Shown: positions 8,479 through 17,223 of the stretch, piece after piece
Layout: every line of letters starts with the position of its first letter
Position numbering within the stretch: position 1 is the first letter of the stretch
From: Chloroflexota bacterium
GTDB taxonomy: Bacteria; Chloroflexota; UBA11872; VXNJ01
Length of the DNA stretch: 64,000 bases
Assembly: GCA_026707405.1 (NCBI GenBank)
Contig: JAPOWW010000004.1
Location: forward strand, 1 to 64,000
Reading direction: 5' to 3'
Made by a program: the position numbers and the translations under genes
The notes under the pieces: model-generated
Told to the model about the DNA's origin: nothing
What the model saw: only the letters and a program-made list of their open reading frames with translations
The model's database searches: none

Positions 8479-9591
8479 ATGGCAAACACGTTTGGCCGCG
8501 CGTTTCGCGTGACGACGTGGGGAGAATCGCACGGAGACGCGGTCGGCGTTGTGGTCGACGGCTGTCCGCCCCAACTTCCCATCGAGCTGAGCGAAATCCA
8601 GTCGGAGCTGGATAGACGACGTCCCGGTCAAAGCTCCATCACCACGCAGCGGCGCGAGCCGGATACGGCGCAAATCCTGTCGGGGGTATTTGAGGGTCTG
8701 ACGCTCGGCACGCCGATACTCGTCGGGGTCTGGAACAAAGACGCGAGGGGCAAAGACTACGACTACATGCGCAGGCTGTTCCGCCCGTCTCACGCCGATT
8801 ACACGTATCAGGCGAAATACGGGATTCGCAACTGGAAGGGCGGCGGCCGGGCCAGCGCGCGCGAGACCATCGGCCGGGTCGCCGCGGGTGCGATAGCGAA
8901 GAAGTTCCTGAGCCTGGAGTACGGGGTCGAGATCGTTGGATACGTCAAGCAAATCTGGCAGATCGCGGTCGAGGTCGACACGGAGGCGGTTACCAGGGAG
9001 GACGTCGAGGCGAATATCGCGAGATGCACGGACAGCGATGCGGCGGCGCGCATGATCGCGCGGATAGACGAGGCTAGGAAGAACGGAGATTCACTGGGGG
9101 GTGTTGTCGAGGTAGTGGCGAGAAACGTACCGCCGGGGCTTGGAGAGCCGGTGTTCGACAAGCTCGACGCCGAGCTGGCCAAGGCGATGCTCTCGCTGCC
9201 CGCATGCAAAGGATTCGAGGTCGGCTCGGGTTTTGGGGGGATCAGTCTGACCGGATCAAGTCACAACGACGCGTTCTTTGCCGATGGGGATCGTGTGCGC
9301 ACGAGGTCGAACAACTCCGGGGGGATTCAGGGCGGCCTTAGCAACGGCGAGAATATCGTTGTCAGGGCGGCCTTCAAGCCCACGGCCACGATCAATACCG
9401 ATCAGGAGACGGTCGACGAGTCCGGCGCGTCTACGGTGATGAGGGGGCGCGGACGCCACGATCCTTGCGTCGTGCCCCGCGCGGTGCCGATTGTCGAGGC
9501 CATGATGGCGCTCGTGCTGGCCGACCAGGCGCTACGTCAGCGCGGGCAGACTGGGTCGGTCGGAATGGTGGACCTGGAGAATCCGGTCTAG
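8479..9591 (+). CDS. aroC: Chorismate synthase
   Basis: Converts 5-enolpyruvylshikimate-3-phosphate to chorismate, the last shikimate-pathway step, using reduced FMN. The 370-residue protein starts [19 protein letters not shown] with the conserved GESHG, and carries the FMN/substrate motif [16 protein letters not shown] (about residues 275-290) and the [15 protein letters not shown] block. Length is normal for the family. GGAGG precedes the ATG. No other shikimate genes are adjacent; the defence island begins right after it on the other strand. Confidence 0.98.
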   Translation: MANTFGRAFRVTTWGESHGDAVGVVVDGCPPQLPIELSEIQSELDRRRPGQSSITTQRREPDTAQILSGVFEGLTLGTPILVGVWNKDARGKDYDYMRRLFRPSHADYTYQAKYGIRNWKGGGRASARETIGRVAAGAIAKKFLSLEYGVEIVGYVKQIWQIAVEVDTEAVTREDVEANIARCTDSDAAARMIARIDEARKNGDSLGGVVEVVARNVPPGLGEPVFDKLDAELAKAMLSLPACKGFEVGSGFGGISLTGSSHNDAFFADGDRVRTRSNNSGGIQGGLSNGENIVVRAAFKPTATINTDQETVDESGASTVMRGRGRHDPCVVPRAVPIVEAMMALVLADQALRQRGQTGSVGMVDLENPV

Positions 9592-9674
9592 GCAGCTACA
9601 AACCGCGGCCAGGATGGCTCAAGCAGGCAGTGGGTGGTGCGCAGGTTTGTGATGAAGGCTGTGCAGCGTGGGCG

Positions 9675-12600
9675 CTAGTCTTTTTGTCGGTGCGGCGACC
9701 GCCCGGCGCCGCTGTGCGACTGTAGGTAGTGATCGAATAGGTGGTTCTTGATGACCTGTCCGAAGGACGGGTCGTCGGTTATCCGCTTGTAGAGATCGAA
9801 GTTAGTGTCGACAATTTCTTGAATCACCTGTTCGACCTTGTGATCAAACGCAATTCGCACGTTCTCCGGGGAATTGACCTTCGCGGCCAGGTCGAGCGCG
9901 GCGTCCTCTTCCAGCCTCTCCATCATCCGACCGAGCGTGATCCGGTGTTCAGGTCCCAGTTCGACTCCAAAGTGCTCGTTCAACTCAGCGATGATGCGAG
10001 AAAGCGCCTCGATCTCTTCAGGCTTGCGTTCGCGGGTCTCCTTCGTCTTCACCGGGTCCAGGGGTTTAGCTTTGGGTTCCAGGGTGACCGTCCCGCCACC
10101 GGTCCGCCGAATCCGATAAGACTCCATGTCTATGTTCTGCTGGATCTCACGGGGCAGCACTTCCCGGTCGACCGGCAGCAGCCTTCGCAAATACCGGGCG
10201 AAGACATGGAGTTTCTCCAGGTCGGAGTCCAGAAAGGTGAGCACCTGCGCCAGAAAGGCGTATAAGCGCGTGTATTCGACGAGTGCGTGCCGAAAGTCGT
10301 CCCGCTCCTGCGCATCGAGCGTCCGGAATCGCTCGACCATCGGGGCAAGCGCCGCGTGTAGCTGCTCCTGTCTTGAGTCAGGGTTGAAATAAGCCCTCGC
10401 GAAATCCTCGACATCGGAATCAGTGAAGACAGGAAACTCGGTCAGGCGGCTTTGCACCTCGTATAGCAGGTTGGGATCGGTAGCTTCCGACAGGAGCGTC
10501 GTGGTGTAGTAAGGCTCGAAAGCGGCCTTGATCTCGTCGGACTCGTTGGCGAAGTCGAGCACCATAGCGCCCGACTTGTCGGGATGCATGCGGTTGAGCC
10601 GTGACAGGGTTTGCACGGCATTGACCCCACCGAGCTTCTTATCGACGTACATCGTGTGCAGCAGCGGCTGATCGAAACCGGTCTGGAACTTGCTCGCGAC
10701 TATCAGCAGGCGGTACTCAGGCTGGCCGAACGTCCTGGCGGTCTGGGCTTCGGGGATACCGTTCATCCCCGACTCCGTGTACGACCGGCCGCCGTCCTTT
10801 ACGGTGCCGGAAAATGCGACCAGCGCCTTGAAGGGATGACCGAGCTCGGCCAGGCGCTCGTCCACGGCCAGCTTGTACCGCACGGCGTGCAGACGGGACC
10901 GCGTGACTATCATCGCCTTGGCCTTGCCGCCGATCTGGCCTTGCGCCTTCGCGGTGAAGTGCTCAAGCATGATCCGAACTTTTTCGCCGATTGCGTGCGG
11001 ATGCAACTCGGCGAAGGACCTGAGCAGGTACGTCGCCTTGTCCTTGTCGTAACGCGGGTCGTCTTCGATTTTCTTGAAGAGCCGCCAATAGGCCTTGTAG
11101 GTGGCGTAGTTCTCCAAGACGTCGAGAATGAAACCTTCCTCGATCGCCTGCCTCATGCTGTAGAGATGGAACGGCGCGAACGACCCGTCGGCGCGTTTGA
11201 CTCCGAATAGCTCCAGCGTCTTGGGCTTGGGGGTGGCGGTGAAGGCGAAGGTCGAGACGTTGGGTAGATGGCGGCGCTTTTCCATTTCCGCCAGGATGGC
11301 GTTTTCGAGCTCCTCCTCGGGGGTCTCCGCGTAGGCTTCCTCCGCCTCGGCGGCTTCGAGGGACGCCGGAGACAGCACGGCCTTGAGTCCCTTGGTTCCT
11401 TCCCCGGACTGCGAGGAGTGCGCCTCGTCGACGATCAGAGCGAAACGGCGGCCCGGCAGATCGCCAATCTCCGCCGCGATCACGGGGAACTTTTGCAGCG
11501 TGGTGACGATGATGGTCTTGCCGGACTCCAGCGCCGCCTTGAGTTGCCTGGACGTCTTGTCGATGTTTTCGACCACGCCGAGCGTCTGCTCGAACTGGCG
11601 CATGGCGGTCTGGAGCTGCCTGTCGAGAATGCGCCGGTCGGTGATTACGACGATGGAGTCGAAAACGCGGTTTTCGTCCACGTCGTGCAGAGTGGAGAGC
11701 TGATGCGCCAGCCAGGCGATGGTGAAGGTCTTGCCGCTTCCCGCGGAATGCTGAATCAGGTAGCGCCGTCCGGTACCCCGCTCGCGGGCGTCGGCGACCA
11801 GCCGCCTGACGCAGTCGAGCTGCTGGTATCGAGGAAAGATCAGGAGACGCTTGCCCGCTCCCTTGCGCTTGTTGTCTTCCTCCCGGACCTCGTGGACGAA
11901 CTGGCGCACGAGGTCGAGCACGCTGTCAGGCGTCCAGGTCTCATCCCATAGATAAGACGTGGAATAGCCGCTGCGCGTGGGCGGCACGGGCGGGTTGCCG
12001 GCTCCGCCGAACTTTCCTCGGTTGAAGGGAAGGAAGCGTGTACGGGGTCCGGCCAGGCGGGTGGTCACGTAGACGAGGTCGGGATCGACGGCAAAGTGAG
12101 CCAGACAGCGTCCACTTGCGAGGAGCGGCTCGCGCGGATCGCGGTCGGTCCTGTACTGCCGCATGGCGTCCTGCACGTTCTGGCCGGTGAGGGGGTTCTT
12201 GAGCTCGGCGGTGAAGATGGGCACACCGTTGAGAAACAGGGCGAGGTCAAGGCTTTTCTCGTTTTTCTCGCTGTAATGAAGCTGTCGCACGACCGAGAAG
12301 AGGTTGGCCTCGTAAAGCCGCCGCGTTTCCTCGTTCAGACCGCTGGCGGGGCGGAACCAGGCCATGCGGAACTTGCAGCCCATGTCCTTGATCCCGTTGC
12401 GCAGGACGTCGAGCGCGCCCCGGCGGGCGATCTCGGAGGCCAACCGGCTCAGGAACCGCTCGTCGACCTCCTCGCCGTGATGCTGGCGGAGCCTGTTCCA
12501 CTCGCGGGGCTGTGACGCCAGCACGAAGTCAAGCGCGTCGCGCGGAACGAGACAGAGGTTGCGGTCATAGTCTCCCGAATCGCGCTTGAGATAGCCGCCC

Positions 12601-12728
12601 GACGCCGGGCCGAATGGCGTTTGCGGGTCGCGGGCCGAGACGGCGCCATCGGGACCGTCGGCCCCGCCTTCTAGCAGGGCCTGCTCGATGGCGTCCTCGA
12701 ACGCCCGTTCGGATACATCTACCGTCAC
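9675..12728 (-). CDS. hsdR: Type I restriction enzyme, R (motor/nuclease) subunit
   Basis: DNA translocase and endonuclease of a type I restriction-modification system, 1017 residues. The N-terminal nuclease domain has the PD-(D/E)xK core with E-L-K at 175-177 (AELKNPLTGQN). The superfamily 2 helicase motor follows, with Walker A HSAGSGKT (327-334), DEAH (434-437) and motif III-like FAFTATPKPK. The C-terminal helical domain should bind the MTase core. It is last in the minus-strand island, 16 bases downstream of the DUF4411 gene, so it is transcribed with the hsdS-containing block and is about 5 kb from hsdM. The frame is intact and looks functional. Confidence 0.97.
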   Translation of the reverse strand: MTVDVSERAFEDAIEQALLEGGADGPDGAVSARDPQTPFGPASGGYLKRDSGDYDRNLCLVPRDALDFVLASQPREWNRLRQHHGEEVDERFLSRLASEIARRGALDVLRNGIKDMGCKFRMAWFRPASGLNEETRRLYEANLFSVVRQLHYSEKNEKSLDLALFLNGVPIFTAELKNPLTGQNVQDAMRQYRTDRDPREPLLASGRCLAHFAVDPDLVYVTTRLAGPRTRFLPFNRGKFGGAGNPPVPPTRSGYSTSYLWDETWTPDSVLDLVRQFVHEVREEDNKRKGAGKRLLIFPRYQQLDCVRRLVADARERGTGRRYLIQHSAGSGKTFTIAWLAHQLSTLHDVDENRVFDSIVVITDRRILDRQLQTAMRQFEQTLGVVENIDKTSRQLKAALESGKTIIVTTLQKFPVIAAEIGDLPGRRFALIVDEAHSSQSGEGTKGLKAVLSPASLEAAEAEEAYAETPEEELENAILAEMEKRRHLPNVSTFAFTATPKPKTLELFGVKRADGSFAPFHLYSMRQAIEEGFILDVLENYATYKAYWRLFKKIEDDPRYDKDKATYLLRSFAELHPHAIGEKVRIMLEHFTAKAQGQIGGKAKAMIVTRSRLHAVRYKLAVDERLAELGHPFKALVAFSGTVKDGGRSYTESGMNGIPEAQTARTFGQPEYRLLIVASKFQTGFDQPLLHTMYVDKKLGGVNAVQTLSRLNRMHPDKSGAMVLDFANESDEIKAAFEPYYTTTLLSEATDPNLLYEVQSRLTEFPVFTDSDVEDFARAYFNPDSRQEQLHAALAPMVERFRTLDAQERDDFRHALVEYTRLYAFLAQVLTFLDSDLEKLHVFARYLRRLLPVDREVLPREIQQNIDMESYRIRRTGGGTVTLEPKAKPLDPVKTKETRERKPEEIEALSRIIAELNEHFGVELGPEHRITLGRMMERLEEDAALDLAAKVNSPENVRIAFDHKVEQVIQEIVDTNFDLYKRITDDPSFGQVIKNHLFDHYLQSHSGAGRSPHRQKD

Positions 12729-12744
12729 GCCGCCTCCTGGCGGA

Positions 12745-13239
12745 TCAGCAACTCCGCTCCAGCACGAATCTCGCTCCTTCGTTCCTCAGCATTTCGAAGG
12801 GGCTCACACACCTGACTCCCAATCCGACGCAGGCGTCGGGGATCTTTATCTTGCGGATTGAGTTGGATGGGACCTCGTGAGTGACAACGACATGGCGTCC
12901 GGCATACGCCTGGGAAACCAGAAAGTAGTCAGCATCCTGGAAGAACGTGCTCACAGCCGACTGGTCATAGTTCTGCCCTACCGCCCAGGCGCTGACTTCG
13001 TTCATCGCGGGCAAGGTGGTCGCGTCCGGCGGCAGGAAGAAGCCGCCGCCTCGCTCCGAGGCCCAATCAACCAGCTCATCCTCCCCCTCCAACAGCTGGC
13101 GGCCCACCTTCTCTATGCTGTACACCCGACCGGACCGGTTCTGCTCTATCAACCAGTCCCAAAATGCCGGGCAAAAGTCAAATCCATAGTGCTGGTTCTT
13201 GGCTCGGATGAAGATATCAGCATCCAGCAAGTAGCTCAT
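12745..13239 (-). CDS. DUF4411 family protein (PIN-like, probable toxin-type ribonuclease)
   Basis: A 164-residue protein whose start (MSYLLDADIFIRAKN) carries the early Asp of PIN-like nucleases, and whose YGFDFCPAFWDWL segment is characteristic of DUF4411. Later acidic positions (DELVDWA; FFQDADYFLVSQA) fit the PIN-like metal site. Its ATG follows directly on the TAG of the ImmA/IrrE-like gene, so the two are translationally coupled. Pairs of a COG2856-type protein and a DUF4411 protein are known in genome surveys as toxin-antitoxin-like modules. RNase activity is inferred. Confidence 0.8.
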   Translation of the reverse strand: MSYLLDADIFIRAKNQHYGFDFCPAFWDWLIEQNRSGRVYSIEKVGRQLLEGEDELVDWASERGGGFFLPPDATTLPAMNEVSAWAVGQNYDQSAVSTFFQDADYFLVSQAYAGRHVVVTHEVPSNSIRKIKIPDACVGLGVRCVSPFEMLRNEGARFVLERSC

Positions 13240-14397
13240 CTAAACACCGAAGCCCAAGCTTGTAGCTAGTCCCTCGAACGTCGACAGCTTGTTTACGCCC
13301 AACAACCGAAAAGACTCGCTGTACGAAGTTCGTCCCTCCAGCGTGCTCACTATGAGCGCGCGCGCAAACCGATTACTTGCTCGTGCTCCAACGCTTCGAT
13401 AGAAGTTGCCACCGCTACCCCCTCGGTTAGCTCGGACCCCTTGCAGACGGCGCACCTCGGCCCAATAGGCCGACCAGAACTCATCGCTGGTCATCGCTCC
13501 CGCGTCGTGAATGCTGCGAAGGACGACAAGCGTGCTGACCTTGAAGTGTCTGGCCAAGCGCGCGGTCTCGTCGCTCAGCCCGGCGCCCGGGTCGAACTCC
13601 CTCCGAACTAAGTCGGACGGAACCAGCAACTCGGCTGCCACCTGGTTGCACCAACGTTCGACGGTGTGGTCCGGCAAGGTTGCCGCCTGCGAGTTGGAGA
13701 TGCCGGACTCGCCAACCCAGAGATGGGCGATCTCGTGGGCGAGGGTGAACATCTGAGCCGCCTTAGTATCGGCACCGTTGATGAATACAAGGGGGGCGAG
13801 CGGGTCCGACAGCGTGAAGCCGCGAAACTCGTCGGGATCGAGCCGCCGTTGGGAGTTGTGGCCGACAAAACGATTCACCATCACCAGAATTCCCGATACT
13901 TCCGCCTGCTCGATGAACTGCCGCAAAGCCTCCTCCCAGGTTCGCAACTGCCGGCGATTTTCGACGTCGAATCCGAGCGCGTCGCGCAGGCGGACTCCGG
14001 CGGATACGGGATCGATGGACGTGTCCAGGCTGCCGACGAACTCCAGCGGAGGTTCGCCGATTGTGCGGGCTTCGTCGCGATACCAATCCTGGCGCTGCTG
14101 GCAGAGATAGAGCGTGTCGAGCAAGTCCGCCGAGGGACGTTGGAGCCCTACGCTCCCTATCGTCCTGAAGTCGGTGACCGGCAGCTCCTCGACCGGCGGC
14201 TGCTGGAGGAAGAAGTAGCCGATTGGCGTGCGCACGGCCCCGGCGAAGTCCTCCAACTGCTTGAGCGTCGGCAGCACATCGCCTCGCTCCCATGCTTCCA
14301 GCCTTGGAAATCGTTCCCGTAAGTCCTCGATGCTGCGACCGGACCGTCCGCAGGCCCAGCGCAACAGCGCGGGTTCGACTCCGACCCGTGGAGTCAT
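13240..14397 (-). CDS. XRE/ImmA-IrrE family metallo-endopeptidase (COG2856-type regulator)
   Basis: 385 residues: a divergent N-terminal helix-turn-helix-like segment (about residues 9-60), then a zinc-protease domain with HEIAH at 221-225 (TLAHEIAHLWVGESG), whose downstream Glu could be a third ligand. Family members such as ImmA and IrrE cleave repressors in response to stress, and several partner with toxins. Start overlaps the hsdS stop by 4 bases and the stop abuts the DUF4411 start, so it is embedded in the operon. It is likely the antitoxin or regulator for DUF4411, and could also control the restriction genes. Confidence 0.85.
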   Translation of the reverse strand: MTPRVGVEPALLRWACGRSGRSIEDLRERFPRLEAWERGDVLPTLKQLEDFAGAVRTPIGYFFLQQPPVEELPVTDFRTIGSVGLQRPSADLLDTLYLCQQRQDWYRDEARTIGEPPLEFVGSLDTSIDPVSAGVRLRDALGFDVENRRQLRTWEEALRQFIEQAEVSGILVMVNRFVGHNSQRRLDPDEFRGFTLSDPLAPLVFINGADTKAAQMFTLAHEIAHLWVGESGISNSQAATLPDHTVERWCNQVAAELLVPSDLVRREFDPGAGLSDETARLARHFKVSTLVVLRSIHDAGAMTSDEFWSAYWAEVRRLQGVRANRGGSGGNFYRSVGARASNRFARALIVSTLEGRTSYSESFRLLGVNKLSTFEGLATSLGFGV

Positions 14398-15803
14398 GCC
14401 GCGGGCTTCCGGACGTCGATTTTGCCGGTGACGGCGGCGGAGATCAGCGCCGCGCGGAGCTCCTTGAGCCGGTCGATGGCCTCGTGGACTTTCTCAATCA
14501 GCGCGTCGATCCTGGCCGTTTCGCGGTCGAGGTAGTCGGCGATGGCGCGTTGTTCTAGAAGAGGGGGCAACGGCAATCGGATAGACCTTAGAAGTTCTTG
14601 ACTGAGGTTGGGCTGACCGCCTCCATAGCCAAGTGAGATCAAGTATGGACGCCTGAACTGAAGCCAATAAAACCAGAATTGGCTTTCTACCTTCTTGGGA
14701 TTGCTGAAGACACAACATGCTTGGTTTACCGTGGCAGGAATCCCAAGAATGCCAAGCCGACCAATGGTTGCTCCATACATGGCAACCGCGACACTGTTCT
14801 TCGGATGTATCTTCAAGCTAGGAAAGTCTTCTATCGCTGCCGAGGTGACGGTCTTGTCCGTTTGCAGGACTATCGACTCACGAAGCTCCGCACTTGTAAC
14901 CCACGGTACTCCATCACCGTAGTAATTTGAGTCTCCTGAAGCCGGCGTGGTTCCACTGCCAATGGAGAACAACCACGTCACGCGCTTCACCGCCCAATGC
15001 GCGGGGATTTGGGCGAGCCACTCGACGCCGGAGTCTTTGAGGGGGGCGTTGGGGTCGAGGCCCCTGGTGACGGCGTGGGAGATGAGGGCGGCGCGCTTCT
15101 CGCGCAGCAGCTCGATCAGCCGCTCTTTCTTGGCCGCCAGCGCGTCGATCCTGGCGGTTTCGCGGTCGAGGTAGTCGGCGATGGCGCGTTGTTCGGGGAG
15201 CGGAGGAAATGGCAACGTACTGTCTCGAATGGCATTGCCGGTAAGCCCGAACCGCGTTATCCCGTTGGCTGCGACGTGATACTGATCACGTGGGCCGGTG
15301 GCGGCCAGAGCTCGGCTCAAGAACTCTCCGTTGCACTCTGGGGTCGGTCTGATATGAGCAAGGTGATAACCGCAGAGAACGCCAGAGAGATTCTCGGTTA
15401 CAACCGCAGGAACAGCGATGTCCGTCCATGTCTCGGAGTCCTTTGTGATCAGCACATCCCCTGTTCGCAAGGAGAAACGACGCACTTGATCGAGGGTTGC
15501 GGTTGCGGTCATGAAGTCTAGATCGGCATCAATCCGTTCGTTGTAGTAGACATCTACGTAGTTGCAAAGCCTGATGGTGTCTTGGCCGTCTTTAGATTTC
15601 TTGTCCACGTTGCTGAGTTGCACCGATGCGAACGACTTCAGCCGCTTCACGTCCCAATGCGCGGGGATTTGGCCGAGCCACTCGACGCCGGAGTCTTTGT
15701 ACGCGGGGTACGGATTGTAGACTTCCAACCGAGGGGCAGCGGCGCTCTCGTCGTCGGCGTTGGATGCGCGACTCACCCCAGGCACCCGTCGCACCGTGCT
15801 CAT
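14394..15803 (-). CDS. hsdS: Type I restriction enzyme, S (specificity) subunit
   Basis: 469-residue DNA-recognition subunit with two target-recognition domains. Each half opens with a near-identical DSGVEWL(G/A)QIPAHW block (about residues 38 and 255) and ends with EQRAIADYLDRETARIDAL, the conserved coiled-coil spacer. The DNA encoding these blocks is duplicated (see repeat entries), which would permit domain exchange. The start overlaps the preceding stop by 4 bases (ATGA) and the stop overlaps the next start. It needs HsdM, encoded upstream beyond the AbiE pair, to form the methyltransferase. Confidence 0.95.
   Translation of the reverse strand: MSTVRRVPGVSRASNADDESAAAPRLEVYNPYPAYKDSGVEWLGQIPAHWDVKRLKSFASVQLSNVDKKSKDGQDTIRLCNYVDVYYNERIDADLDFMTATATLDQVRRFSLRTGDVLITKDSETWTDIAVPAVVTENLSGVLCGYHLAHIRPTPECNGEFLSRALAATGPRDQYHVAANGITRFGLTGNAIRDSTLPFPPLPEQRAIADYLDRETARIDALAAKKERLIELLREKRAALISHAVTRGLDPNAPLKDSGVEWLAQIPAHWAVKRVTWLFSIGSGTTPASGDSNYYGDGVPWVTSAELRESIVLQTDKTVTSAAIEDFPSLKIHPKNSVAVAMYGATIGRLGILGIPATVNQACCVFSNPKKVESQFWFYWLQFRRPYLISLGYGGGQPNLSQELLRSIRLPLPPLLEQRAIADYLDRETARIDALIEKVHEAIDRLKELRAALISAAVTGKIDVRKPAA
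14501..14555. repeat. hsdS internal direct repeat 1, copy a (conserved spacer)
   Basis: 55 bases matching 15140-15194 with one mismatch. It encodes the EQRAIADYLDRETARIDA coiled-coil segment ending the second half of HsdS. Near-identity at DNA level, in a gene whose recognition domains differ completely, suggests recent homogenisation or recombination. Confidence 0.85.
14983..15039. repeat. hsdS internal direct repeat 2, copy a (start of second recognition domain)
   Basis: 57 bases matching 15643-15699 with three mismatches. It encodes the DSGVEWLAQIPAHW block at the entry of the second target-recognition domain. Confidence 0.85.
15140..15194. repeat. hsdS internal direct repeat 1, copy b (conserved spacer)
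   Basis: Partner of 14501-14555, offset 639 bases, encoding the same spacer at the end of the first half of HsdS. Confidence 0.85.
15643..15699. repeat. hsdS internal direct repeat 2, copy b (start of first recognition domain)
   Basis: Partner of 14983-15039, offset 660 bases, encoding DSGVEWLGQIPAHW at the entry of the first target-recognition domain. Confidence 0.85.
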
Positions 15804-16288
15804 TTGGTCGAGTCACTGGAGTCCAGTTTCCCTGGACCCCATTGATTCTTTTCAAAGTCCCACATCCAGTAGCCGCCTTCGAGTTGCTCAGGACCCATTT
15901 GAGACAATTGTCGGTAGGCTTCCTCGGGCAAGTCGGGCCGCAGCGCGATATGAGTGAATGTATCGGAGTCTCGAACAGTTAGGCTCCCCCTTTTGTTCCG
16001 CCGGGCCGCACATAGCCGGCATACGAGTCGGCGAACCGCTTGGTATGCGTCTCGTCCAGCCTCGTTTCCGACACGCGTGAGAAAAGCAGAGAAGAATAGC
16101 GAGACCGGCGCCAAGAGGTAGATTGCCCATGGCAACTCGTCCAGACTCTTGTGAAAGAGCGTCGCGCTAACTGGACCTCGGATACCTTCGTCTCGTGCAA
16201 TCTCTTCGATAGCGGCGACTTCACGCGGCAGCGCTTCCGCGTCCAACACTATTTCTATGTTCAGTTCATCGTCCTGGCGTACCGTCAT
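15800..16288 (-). CDS. Unknown small membrane protein within the defence island
   Basis: I do not recognise this family. The ORF track extends it to 16474, but that part overlaps the AbiEii gene and reads like an antisense shadow. The supported start is the ATG at 16288, which shares one base with the AbiEii stop (TGATG). The 162-residue product has an acidic N-terminal region (about 1-50, VAAIEEIARDEG), one hydrophobic segment (AIYLLAPVSLFFSAFL, about 55-70), a basic patch (VRRLVCRLCAARRNKR) and a soluble tail. The stop overlaps the hsdS start (ATGA). Tight coupling on both sides argues it is expressed and belongs to one of the flanking systems, perhaps as an effector or a third AbiE-operon component. 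Confidence 0.6.
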   Translation of the reverse strand: MTVRQDDELNIEIVLDAEALPREVAAIEEIARDEGIRGPVSATLFHKSLDELPWAIYLLAPVSLFFSAFLTRVGNEAGRDAYQAVRRLVCRLCAARRNKRGSLTVRDSDTFTHIALRPDLPEEAYRQLSQMGPEQLEGGYWMWDFEKNQWGPGKLDSSDSTK

Positions 16289-17223
16289 CAGACGACTCCG
16301 TGCGGTGGTCGAGACCGCCAGGGGCCGCCGGCGGGCCAGTGCATGTTGAACCGACTGCCATGCGAAATGCTCTGGCGCACTGGTGCCAGAAAATCCTGAA
16401 TGCGTTCGCCGATGATCGCAAAGGACTCCGGTGGCGCGGCAATGAAGGCTTCCCTCTCCAGGTGCCTGCGCCACATGCTTTGCATATTAGTAGACGAGTA
16501 AAAAGCTGCTGTCAGGACAGCGGGCGTCTCGGAGGTCAAGTCGGTTCGTCGTCGATCGAAGCAGCGTATGATCGCCTGACGTAGAGAATCGCCGTCGAGG
16601 GCCAAGACCTCCGACAGCATCCAAATATCGTTGAAGTCTTTCATCCGGCTATTGCGATGCTCTAGCTGCACCATAGCCTCGAACTTCTCGGCTATGGTCG
16701 TGACTGGAGAATAGACTCGCAACACGGGCGCGGGCATTCGGTCGAGGATCGTGGGCATCGGGGTTTCTTCCGGCTCGGGTATCACCGCGTCGCCGAACCC
16801 AAAATCGACCTGCACTCTGATCCTAGCCGCACCGAGGGAGGCCCATAGGCGGGCTCTCCGTCCTGCATACCCTCCCTGCCCTTGAATCGAGCATGTCTTG
16901 ACACTCGTGAAGTCGAACGTCAAGCCGTCCTCGGGACAACCCACGCCGCAGATCGCCTCAATGATCGCTAGCACTGCAGCTTCATTGCTGGGGCCGTGTG
17001 CCGCCAGGTCGATGTCGCGCGTTGCACGGTACGGAGCGTCCATCCACACCGTCAAGAGACTGGCTCCTTTCAGAATGCAGCGGTTGCGGGCTGGTGACTC
17101 GCCAAGACGGTAGAGAAACCGCTCACAGGCGTAGCGCGCAAGTAGTAGCTGGAAATCTTCACCATCAGGCTTTGCCTTGTTGCGCAGGCGGGCTCTGATC
17201 GATGCCGCGACGTTATGACTCAA
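16288..17223 (-). CDS. AbiEii-type nucleotidyltransferase toxin
   Basis: Toxin half of a type IV toxin-antitoxin/abortive-infection pair; characterised AbiEii-like proteins (DUF1814) are nucleotidyltransferases that block translation. The 311-residue protein shows the family motifs: KGASLL at 52-57 (the K-G-G/A-x-x-L block) and the catalytic D-x-D in TRDIDL (Asp70, Asp72). The later IRVQVDFGFGDAV supplies the third acidic strand, and there is a helical C-terminal half (FEAMVQLEHRNSRMKDFNDIW, containing the conserved K-D-x-x-D-I). Its start overlaps the AbiEi stop by 4 bases, so antitoxin is translated first. Confidence 0.9.
   Translation of the reverse strand: MSHNVAASIRARLRNKAKPDGEDFQLLLARYACERFLYRLGESPARNRCILKGASLLTVWMDAPYRATRDIDLAAHGPSNEAAVLAIIEAICGVGCPEDGLTFDFTSVKTCSIQGQGGYAGRRARLWASLGAARIRVQVDFGFGDAVIPEPEETPMPTILDRMPAPVLRVYSPVTTIAEKFEAMVQLEHRNSRMKDFNDIWMLSEVLALDGDSLRQAIIRCFDRRRTDLTSETPAVLTAAFYSSTNMQSMWRRHLEREAFIAAPPESFAIIGERIQDFLAPVRQSISHGSRFNMHWPAGGPWRSRPPHGVV

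Noticed and set aside
9592-9674. ACAAACC/GGTTTGT inverted repeat between aroC and hsdR as a terminator
   Set aside because: Loop of about 40 bases and no T-tract; likely chance.
15800-16474. Longer 224-residue version of the unknown membrane gene
   Set aside because: The extra 62 residues lie inside abiEii in another frame and look like shadow sequence; the TGATG junction supports the start at 16288.
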